NCBI GenBank assembly: GCA_027574665.1
Contig: CM050673.1
Location: forward strand, 10,153,420 to 10,217,419
Direction: 5' to 3'
From: Rhynochetos jubatus
Taxonomy: Eukaryota > Chordata > Aves > Eurypygiformes > Rhynochetidae
Length of the DNA: 64,000 bases
The notes beneath the pieces were generated by a model that did no database searches, was not told the origin of the DNA, and saw only the letters and a list, made by a program, of their open reading frames with translations. Shown in pieces: positions 1 to 8,355 of this stretch. A program made the translations under genes and the position numbers. How positions within the stretch are numbered: the stretch's first letter is position 1; each line of letters opens with the position of its first letter.

Positions 1-13
1 GTTAGGTTTAGGG

Positions 14-194
14 TCCGGAGAACCAGAAAGCCCACAGCTCCAGGGATAATTGGGATTGCAAAGGCCTGCCAAGGAGCACGACACTGCACAGACATGGCTC
101 CTTCCCCAGCTTTCCTAGCCAGAACCCAGGGGGGGCCGTGGCCTGAAACCGCGGTCGGCAACTTCTAGGGTTAGGGTTAGGGTTAGGGTTAGGG
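14..194 (+). repeat. First complete unit, 181 bp: 183-bp type with a 2-bp deletion
   Basis: This unit has the extra TTAGGG of the 183-bp class but lacks 2 bp in the 'ccaagaggagc' segment (reads 'ccaaggagc'). It also has 'gtggcctgaaacc' instead of 'gtggccggaaacc'. The partial unit before it (1-13) shows only a degenerate telomeric tract containing 'taggttt'. The window starts mid-array, so no left boundary of the satellite is seen. Confidence 0.85.
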
Positions 195-902
195 TCCGGA
201 GAACCAGAAAGCCCACAGCTCCAGGGATGATTGGGATTGCAAAGGCCTGCCAAGAGGAGCACGACACTGCACAGACATGGCTCCTTACCCTACTTTCCTA
301 GCCAGAACCCAGGGGGGGCCGTGGCCGAAAACCGCGGTCGGCAACTTCTAGGGTTAGGGTTAGGGTTAGGGTCCGGAGAACCAGAAAGCCCACAGCTCCA
401 GGGATAATTGGGATTGCAAAGGCCTGCCAAGAGGAGCATGACACTGCACAGACATGGCTCCTTCCCCAGCTTTCCTAGCCAGAACCCAGGGGGGGCCGTG
501 GCCGGAAACCGCGGTCGGCAACTTCTAGGGTTAGGGTTAGGGTTAGGGTCCGGAGAACCAGAAAGCCCACAGCTCCAGGGATAATTGGGATTGCAAAGGC
601 CTGCCAAGAGGAGCACGACACTGCACAGACATGGCTCCTTCCCCAGCTTTCCTAGCCAGAACCCCAGGGGGGCCGTGGCCGGAAACCGCGGTCGGCAACT
701 TCTAGGGTTAGGGTTAGGGTTAGGGTCCGGAGAACCAGAAAGCCCACAGCTCCAGGGATAATTGGGATTGCAAAGGCCTGCCAAGAGGAGCACGACACTG
801 CACAGACATGCCTCCTTCCCCTGCTTTCCTATCCAGAACCCAGGGGGGGCCGTGGCCGGAAACCGCGGTCGGCCACTTCTAGGGTTAGGGTTAGGGTTAG
901 GG

Positions 903-1056
903 TCCGGAGAACCAGAAAGCCCACAGCTCCAGGGATAATTGGGATTGCAAAGGCCTGCCAAGAGGAGCACGACACTGCACAGACATGGCTCCTTCCCCTG
1001 CTTTCCTAGCCAGAACCCAGGGGGGGCCGTGGCCGGAAACCGCGGTCGGCAACTTC
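903..1056 (+). repeat. Non-telomeric 154-bp segment of the reference monomer
   Basis: This segment separates consecutive telomeric tracts and is present in every unit. Its length is nearly invariant apart from the G-run at about 1020-1026 (roughly 4 to 10 G across the array) and rare 1-2 bp deletions. I do not recognise it as a SINE, tRNA-derived element, LTR fragment or named satellite. I see no A-box/B-box pair, poly(A) tail or terminal repeats. It could descend from an ordinary subtelomeric sequence captured between short telomere seeds and then amplified. Its origin is unknown from sequence alone. Confidence 0.85.
1023..1050 (+). other. CpG-dense block directly 5' of the telomeric tract (representative)
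   Basis: Five of the monomer's seven CpGs lie in this 28-bp stretch, which includes the palindrome ACCGCGGT (SacII core CCGCGG). It sits immediately upstream of the telomeric tract in the same orientation. Across the array these CpGs are the commonest mutation sites, nearly always as transitions: 'ccgtggtcgg' at about 6570 and 32346, 'actgcgg' at about 1747, 'accacgg' at about 2646, 'gcggttggc' at about 1221, 'ccatggccgg' at about 26418, and 'ggccagaa' at about 22861. This suggests methylated cytosines. Promoter activity is only a possibility, by analogy with CpG-rich repeats upstream of human telomeres. Confidence 0.6.
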
Positions 1057-1079
1057 TAGGGTTAGGGTTAGGGTTAGGG
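1057..1079 (+). repeat. Embedded telomeric tract, four GGG runs (representative)
   Basis: The 23-bp tract is TAGGG followed by three TTAGGG units; the base before it is C. It therefore has exactly four GGG runs with 3-base loops, the minimum for an intramolecular telomeric G-quadruplex. It contains three overlapping matches to the TRF1/TRF2 duplex site YTAGGGTTR (one beginning CTAGGG, two beginning TTAGGG). The equivalent tract closes nearly every monomer; 183-bp units have five runs and 171-bp units three or fewer. TRF binding and G4 folding are inferences from motif matching. Confidence 0.9.
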
Positions 1080-3040
1080 TCCGGAGAACCAGAAAGCCCA
1101 CAGCTCCAGGGATAATTGGGATTGCAAAGGCCTGCCAAGAGGAGCACGACACTGCACAGACATGGCTCCTTCCCCAGCTTTCCTAGCCAGAACCCAGGGG
1201 GGGCCGTGGCCGGAAACCGCGGTTGGCACCTTCTAGGGTTAGGGTTAGGGTTAGGGTCCGGAGAACCAGAAAGCCCACAGCTCCAGGGATAATTGGGATT
1301 GCAAAGGCCTGCCAAGAGGAGCACGACACTGCACAGACATGGCTCCTTCCCCTGCTTTCCTAGCCAGAACATAGGGGGGGCCGTGGCCGGAAACCGCGGT
1401 CGGCCACTTCTAGGGTTAGGGTTAGGGTTAGGGTCCGGAGAACCAGAAAGCCCACAGCTCCAGGGATAATTGGGATTGCAAAGGCCTGCCAAGAGGAGCA
1501 CGACACTGCACAGACATGGCTCCTTCCCCTGCTTTCCTAACCAGAACCCAGGGGGGGGCCGTGGCCGGAAACCGCGGTCGGCCACTTCTAGGGTTAGGGT
1601 TAGGGTTAGGGTCCGGAGAACCAGAAAGCCCACAGCTCCAGGGATAATTGGGATTGCAAAGGCCTGCCAAGAGGAGCACGACACTGCACAGACATGGCTC
1701 CTTCCCCTGCTTTCCTAGCCAGAACCCAGGGGGGGCCGTGGCCGGAAACTGCGGTCGGCAACTTCTAGGGTTAGGGTTAGGGTTAGGGTCCGGAGAACCA
1801 GAAAGCCCACAGCTCCAGGGATAATTGGGATTGCAAAGGCCTGCCAAGAGGAGCACGACACTGCACAGACATGGCTCCTTCCCCAGCTTTCCTAGCCAGA
1901 ACCCGGGGGGGGCCGTGGCCGGAAACCGCGGTCGGCAACTTCTAGGGTTAGGGTTAGGGTTAGGGTTAGGGTCCGGAGAACCAGAAAGCCCACAGCTCCA
2001 GGGATAATTGGGATTGCAAAGGCCTGCCAAGAGGAGCACGACACTGCACAGACATGGCTCCTTCCCCAGCTTTCCTAGCCAGAACCCAGGGGGGGCCGTG
2101 GCCGAAAACCGCGGTCGGCAACTTCTAGGGTTAGGGTTAGGGTTAGGGTCCGGAGAACCAGAAAGCCCACAGCTCCAGGGATAATTGGGATTGCAAAGGC
2201 CTGCCAAGAGGAGCACGACACTGCACCGACATGGCTCCTTCCCCTGCTTTCCTAGCCAGAACCCCGGGGGGGCCGTGGCCGGAAACCGCGGTCGGCAACT
2301 TCTAGGGTTAGTGTTAGGGTTAGGGTTAGGGTCCGGAGAACCAGAAAGCCCACAGCTCCAGGGATAATTGGGATTGCAAAGGCCTGCCAAGAGGAGCACG
2401 ACACTGCACAGACATGGCTCCTTCCCCAGCTTTCCTAGCCAGAACCCAGGGGGGGCCGTGGCCGGAAACCGCGGTCGGCAACTTCTAGGGTTAGGGTTAG
2501 GGTTAGGGTCCGGAGAACCAGAAAGCCCACAGCTCCAGGGATAATTGGGATTGCAAAGGCCTGCCAAGAGGAGCACGACACTGCACCGACATGGCTCCTT
2601 CCCCTGCTTTCCTAGCCAGAACCCAGGGGGCGGCCGTGGCCGGAAACCACGGTCGGCAACTTCTAGGGTTAGGGTTAGGGTTAGGGTCCGGAGAACCAGA
2701 AAGCCCACAGCTCCAGGGATAATTGGGATTGCAAAGGCCTGCCAAGAGGAGCACGACACTGCACAGACATGGCTCCTTCCCCTGCTTTCCTAGCCAGAAC
2801 CCCGGGGGGGCCGTGGCCGGAAACCGCGGTCGGCAACTTCTAGGGTTAGGGTTAGGGTTAGGGTCCGGAGAACCAGAAAGCCCACAGCTCCAGGGATAAT
2901 TGGGATTGCAAAGGCCTGCCAAGAGGAGCCCGACACTGCACCGACATGACTCCTTCCCCAGCTTTCCTAGCCAGAACCCAGGGGGGGCCGTGGCCGAAAA
3001 CTGCGGTCGGCAACTTCTAGGGTTAGGGTTAGGGTTAGGG

Positions 3041-3925
3041 TCCGGAGAACCAGAAAGCCCACAGCTCCAGGGATGATTGGGATTGCAAAGGCCTGCCAAG
3101 AGGAGCACGACACTGCACAGACATGGCTCCTTATCCTACTTTCCTAGCCAGAACCCAGGGGGGGCCGTGGCCGAAAACCGCGGTCGGCAACTTCTAGGGT
3201 TAGGGTTAGGGTTAGGGTCCGGAGAACCAGAAAGCCCACAGCTCCAGGGATAATTGGGATTGCAAAGGCCTGCCAAGAGGAGCATGACACTGCACAGACA
3301 TGGCTCCTTCCCCAGCTTTCCTAGCCAGAACCCAGGGGGGGCCGTGGCCGGAAACCGCGGTCGGCAACTTCTAGGGTTAGGGTTAGGGTTAGGGTCCGGA
3401 GAACCAGAAAGCCCACAGCTCCAGGGATAATTGGGATTGCAAAGGCCTGCCAAGAGGAGCACGACACTGCACAGACATGGCTCCTTCCCCAGCTTTCCTA
3501 GCCAGAACCCCAGGGGGGCCGTGGCCGGAAACCGCGGTCGGCAACTTCTAGGGTTAGGGTTAGGGTTAGGGTCCGGAGAACCAGAAAGCCCACAGCTCCA
3601 GGGATAATTGGGATTGCAAAGGCCTGCCAAGAGGAGCACGACACTGCACAGACATGGCTCCTTCCCCTGCTTTCCAATCCAGAACCCAGGGGGGGCCGTG
3701 GCCGGAAACCGCGGTCGGCCACTTCTAGGGTTAGGGTTAGGGTTAGGGTCCGGAGAACCAGAAAGCCCACAGCTCCAGGGATAATTGGGATTGCAAAGGC
3801 CTGCCAAGAGGAGCACGACACTGCACAGACATGGCTCCTTCCCCTGCTTTCCTAGCCAGAACCCAGGGGGGGCCGTGGCCGGAAACCGCGGTCGGCAAAT
3901 TCTAGGGTTAGGGTTAGGGTTAGGG
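3041..3925 (+). repeat. Five-unit block, copy 2 (first copy 195-1079)
   Basis: Counterpart of the block at 195-1079, offset 2846 bp. The offset is 16 monomers plus net extra bases, mainly hexamer gains. Its leading marker unit recurs twice more, near 5632 and 7420, within the 1,788-bp duplication. Confidence 0.75.
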
Positions 3926-4279
3926 TCCGGAGAACCAGAAAGCCCACAGCTCCAGGGATAATTGGGATTGCAAAGGCCTGCCAAGAGGAGCACGACACTG
4001 CACCGACATGGCTCCTTCCCCTGCTTTCCTAACCAGAACCCGGGGGGGGCCGTGGCCGGAAACCGCGGTCGGCCACTTCTAGGGTTAGGGTTAGGGTTAG
4101 GGTCCGGAGAACCAGAAAGCCCACAGCTCCAGGGATAATTGGGATTGCAAAGGCCTGCCAAGAGGAGCACGACACTGCACAGACATGGCTCCTTCCCCTG
4201 CTTTCCTAGCCAGAACCCAGGGGGGGCCGTGGCCGGAAACTGCGGTCGGCAACTTCTAGGGTTAGGGTTAGGGTTAGGG

Positions 4280-4645
4280 TCCGGAGAACCAGAAAGCCCA
4301 CAGCTCCAGGGATAATTGGGATTGCAAAGACCTGCCAAGAGGAGCACGACACTGCACCGACATGGCTCCTTCCCCTGCTTTCCTAGCCAGAACCCCGGGG
4401 GGGCCGTGGCCGGAAACCGCGGTCGGCAACTTCTAGGGTTAGTGTTAGGGTTAGGGTTAGGGTCCGGAGAACCAGAAAGCCCACAGCTCCAGGGATAATT
4501 GGGATTGCAAAGACCTGCCAAGAGGAGCACGACACTGCACCGACATGGCTCCTTCCCCTGCTTTCCTAGCCAGAACCCCGGGGGGGCCGTGGCCGGAAAC
4601 CGCGGTCGGCAACTTCTAGGGTTAGTGTTAGGGTTAGGGTTAGGG
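4280..4645 (+). repeat. Identical doublet of 183-bp monomers
   Basis: Units 4280-4462 and 4463-4645 are identical by eye. They share a private 'caaagacctgcc' change, the 'ccgaca' and 'cctgc' states, 'accccgggg', and a telomeric tract with one TTAGTG. A sister unit at 2149-2331 is the same except that it has 'caaaggcctgcc'. Perfect identity of neighbours carrying a private variant points to a very recent one-unit duplication. Confidence 0.9.
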
Positions 4646-4822
4646 TCCGGAGAACCAGAAAGCCCACAGCTCCAGGGATAATTGGGATTGCAAAGGCCTG
4701 CCAAGAGGAGCACGACACTGCACAGACATGGCTCCTTCCCCAGCTTTCCTAGCCAGAACCCAGGGGGGGCCGTGGCCGGAAACCGCGGTCGGCAACTTCT
4801 AGGGTTAGGGTTAGGGTTAGGG

Positions 4823-5890
4823 TCCGGAGAACCAGAAAGCCCACAGCTCCAGGGATAATTGGGATTGCAAAGGCCTGCCAAGAGGAGCACGACACTGCAC
4901 CGACATGGCTCCTTCCCCTGCTTTCCTAGCCAGAACCCAGGGGGCGGCCGTGGCCAGAAACCACGGTCGGCAACTTCTAGGGTTAGGGTTAGGGTTAGGG
5001 TCCGGAGAACCAGAAAGCCCACAGCTCCAGGGATAATTGGGATTGCAAAGGCCTGCCAAGAGGAGCACGACACTGCACAGACATGGCTCCTTCCCCTGCT
5101 TTCCTAGCCAGAACCCCGGGGGGGCCGTGGCCGGAAACCGCGGTCGGCAACTTCTAGGGTTAGGGTTAGGGTTAGGGTCCGGAGAACCAGAAAGCCCACA
5201 GCTCCAGGGATAATTGGGATTGCAAAGGCCTGCCAAGAGGAGCCCGACACTGCACCGACATGGCTCCTTCCCCAGCTTTCCTAGACAGAACCCAGGGGGG
5301 GCCGTGGCCGAAAACTGCGGTCGGCAACTTCTAGGGTTAGGGTTAGGGTTAGGGTCCGGAGAACCAGAAAGCCCACAGCTCCAGGGATAATTGGGATTGC
5401 AAAGGCCTGCCAAGAGGAGCACGACACTGCACAGACATGGCTCCTTCCCCAGCTTTCCTAGCCAGAACCCAGGGGGGGCCGTGGCCTGAAACCGCGGTCG
5501 GCAACTTCTAGGGTTAGGGTTAGGGTTAGGGTTAGGGTCCACAGAACCAGAAAGCCCACAGCTCCAGGGATGATTGGGATTGCAAAGCCTGCCAAGAGGA
5601 GCACGACACTGCACAGACATGGCTCCTTACCCTACTTTCCTAGCCAGAACCCAGGGGGGGCCGTGGCCGAAAACCGCGGTCGGCAACTTCTAGGGTTAGG
5701 GTTAGGGTTAGGGTCCGGAGAACCAGAAAGCCCACAGCTCCAGGGATAATTGGGATTGCAAAGGCCTGCCAAGAGGAGCATGACACTGCACAGACATGGC
5801 TCCTTCCCCAGCTTTCCTAGCCAGAACCCCGGGGGGGCCGTGGCCGGAAACCGCGGTCGGCAACTTCTAGGGTTAGGGTTAGGGTTAGGG
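4823..5890 (+). repeat. Six-unit block of a 1,788-bp tandem duplication, copy 1
   Basis: Matches 6611-7678 at a 1788-bp offset, including rare shared markers: a 'gggcggccgtggccaga' unit, 'ctagacagaaccc' with 'ccgaaaactgcgg', a 'tccacagaacc' start, and a 1-bp deletion 'gcaaagcctgcc'. The offset is ten monomers plus three extra hexamers. The unit to the left (4646-4822) does not match its counterpart, so the left breakpoint lies near 4823. Confidence 0.85.
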
Positions 5891-6610
5891 TCCGGAGAAC
5901 CAGAAAGCCCACAGCTCCAGGGATAATTGGGATTGCAAAGGCCTGCCAAGAGGAGCACGACACTGCACAGACATGGCTCCTTCCCCAGCTTTCCTAGCCA
6001 GAACCCGGGGGGGGCCGTGGCCGGAAACCGCGGTCGGCAACTTCTAGGGTTAGGGTTATGGTTAGGGTTAGGGTCCGGAGAACCAGAAAGCCCACAGCTC
6101 CAGGGATAATTGGGATTGCAAAGGCCTGCCAAGAGGAGCACGACACTGCACAGACATGGCTCCTTCCCCTGCTTTCCTAGCCAGAACATAGGGGGGGCCG
6201 TGGCCGGAAACCGCGGTCGGCAAATTCTAGGGTTAGGGTTAGGGTTAGGGTCCGGAGAACCAGAAAGCCCACAGCTCCAGGGATAATTGGGATTGCAAAG
6301 GCCTGCCAAGAGGAGCACGACACTGCACCGACATGGCTCCTTCCCCTGCTTTCCTAACCAGAACCCGGGGGGGGCCGTGGCCGGAAACCGCGGTCGGCAA
6401 CTTCTAGGGTTAGGGTTAGGGTTAGGGTTAGGGTCCGGAGAACCAGAAAGCCCACAGCTCCAGGGATAATTGGGATTGCAAAGGCCTGCCAAGAGGAGCA
6501 CGACACTGCACCGACATGGCTCCTTCCCCTGCTTTCCTAGCCAGAACCCAGGGGGGGCCGTGGCCGGAAACCGTGGTCGGCAACTTCTAGGGTTAGGGTT
6601 AGGGTTAGGG

Positions 6611-8355
6611 TCCGGAGAACCAGAAAGCCCACAGCTCCAGGGATAATTGGGATTGCAAAGGCCTGCCAAGAGGAGCACGACACTGCACCGACATGGCTCC
6701 TTCCCCTGCTTTCCTAGCCAGAACCCAGGGGGCGGCCGTGGCCAGAAACCACGGTCGGCAACTTCTAGGGTTAGGGTTAGGGTTAGGGTCCGGAGAACCA
6801 GAAAGCCCACAGCTCCAGGGATAATTGGGATTGCAAAGGCCTGCCAAGAGGAGCACGACACTGCACAGACATGGCTCCTTCCCCTGCTTTCCTAGCCAGA
6901 ACCCCGGGGGGGCCGTGGCCGGAAACCGCGGTCGGCAACTTCTAGGGTTAGGGTTAGGGTTAGGGTCCGGAGAACCAGAAAGCCCACAGCTCCAGGGATA
7001 ATTGGGATTGCAAAGGCCTGCCAAGAGGAGCCCGACACTGCACCGACATGGCTCCTTCCCCAGCTTTCCTAGACAGAACCCAGGGGGGGCCGTGGCCGAA
7101 AACTGCGGTCGGCAACTTCTAGGGTTAGGGTTAGGGTTAGGGTCCGGAGAACCAGAAAGCCCACAGCTCCAGGGATAATTGGGATTGCAAAGGCCTGCCA
7201 AGAGGAGCACGACACTGCACAGACATGGCTCCTTCCCCAGCTTTCCTAGCCAGAACCCAGGGGGGGCCGTGGCCTGAAACCGCGGTCGGCAACTTCTAGG
7301 GTTAGGGTTAGGGTTAGGGTTAGGGTCCACAGAACCAGAAAGCCCACAGCTCCAGGGATGATTGGGATTGCAAAGCCTGCCAAGAGGAGCACGACACTGC
7401 ACAGACATGGCTCCTTACCCTACTTTCCTAGCCAGAACCCAGGGGGGGCCGTGGCCGAAAACCGCGGTCGGCAACTTCTAGGGTTAGGGTTAGGGTTAGG
7501 GTCCGGAGAACCAGAAAGCCCACAGCTCCAGGGATAATTGGGATTGCAAAGGCCTGCCAAGAGGAGCATGACACTGCACAGACATGGCTCCTTCCCCAGC
7601 TTTCCTAGCCAGAACCCCGGGGGGGCCGTGGCCGGAAACCGCGGTCGGCAACTTCTAGGGTTAGGGTTAGGGTTAGGGTCCGGAGAACCAGAAAGCCCAC
7701 AGCTCCAGGGATAATTGGGATTGCAAAGGCCTGCCAAGAGGAGCACGACACTGCACAGACATGGCTCCTTCCCCAGCTTTCCTAGCCAGAACCCCAGGGG
7801 GGCCGTGGCCGGAAACCGCGGTCGGCAACTTCTAGGGTTAGGGTTAGGGTTAGGGTCCGGAGAACCAGAAAGCCCACAGCTCCAGGGATAATTGGGATTG
7901 CAAAGGCCTGCCAAGAGGAGCACGACACTGCACAGACATGGCTCCTTCCCCAGCTTTCCTAGCCAGAACCCGGGGGGGGCCGTGGCCGGAAACCGCGGTC
8001 GGCAACTTCTAGGGTTAGGGTTATGGTTAGGGTTAGGGTCCGGAGAACCAGAAAGCCCACAGCTCCAGGGATAATTGGGATTGCAAAGGCCTGCCAAGAG
8101 GAGCACGACACTGCACAGACATGGCTCCTTCCCCTGCTTTCCTAGCCAGAACATAGGGGGGGCCGTGGCCGGAAACCGCGGTCGGCAAATTCTAGGGTTA
8201 GGGTTAGGGTTAGGGTCCGGAGAACCAGAAAGCCCACAGCTCCAGGGATAATTGGGATTGCAAAGGCCTGCCAAGAGGAGCACGACACTGCACCGACATG
8301 GCTCCTTCCCCTGCTTTCCTAACCAGAACCCGGGGGGGGCCGTGGCCGGAAACCG
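6611..8355 (+). repeat. 1,788-bp duplication, copy 2, with one extra monomer
   Basis: Positions 6611-7678 match 4823-5890 at 1788 bp. An extra 177-bp unit follows (7679-7855, with 'accccagggg'), after which 7856 to about 8355 matches 5891 to about 6390 at 1965 bp, including the TTATGG tract and the 'aacatagggg' unit. The offset step of exactly one monomer shows a single-unit insertion in this copy, or loss in the other. Confidence 0.82.

Larger units (their letters stand above)
195..1079 (+). repeat. Five-unit block, copy 1 (second copy 3041-3925)
   Basis: Five consecutive units match those at 3041-3925 with a constant 2846-bp offset. They include the 'gatgattggg'/'cctactttcc' unit, the 'gagcatgac' unit and the 'ctatccag' or 'caatccag' unit with 'ggccacttc'. 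A few substitutions separate the copies ('ttaccctact' against 'ttatcctact'; 'caacttc' against 'caaattc'). The neighbouring units on both sides do not match, so the block has defined ends. Confidence 0.75.
903..1079 (+). repeat. Reference 177-bp monomer
   Basis: This unit carries the commonest state at most variable positions and serves as a working consensus. By hand count it has 106 G+C of 177 (about 60%), with 49 C, 57 G and 7 CpG. In order: the start landmark 'tccggagaacc'; 'gggataattgggattgc', the only fairly AT-rich stretch; 'gcctgccaagaggagcacg'; the two-state site 'cacagaca' or 'caccgaca'; the two-state site 'ccccagc' or 'cccctgc'; 'tttcctagcc'; 'agaaccca' followed by G7; the CpG-dense block; 'caacttc'; and the telomeric tract. 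The monomer frame is arbitrary because the array is circularly permutable. Length is 59 codons exactly, which explains the long spurious reading frames. Confidence 0.95.

Noticed and set aside
1043-1050. ACCGCGGT palindrome as a specific operator or recombination site
   Set aside because: An 8-bp palindrome in a GC-rich repeat is unremarkable, and it is often disrupted by CpG transitions, so no conserved function is evident.
1040-1053. CTCF site at 'ccgcggtcggcaac'
   Set aside because: The first bases resemble the core but several of the most conserved positions do not fit. Not reported as a feature without a matrix score.
903-1056. SINE, tRNA-derived or other RNA gene in the 154-bp segment
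   Set aside because: No convincing A-box/B-box pair, poly(A) tail, cloverleaf or target-site duplication was visible.
903-1079. CENP-B box (centromere-type satellite)
   Set aside because: No TTCG...CGGG 17-bp pattern is present on either strand of the reference monomer; a centromeric role has no sequence support.
1057-1079. True chromosome terminus inside the window
   Set aside because: No uninterrupted TTAGGG run beyond about five hexamers occurs; every tract is followed by another 154-bp segment.
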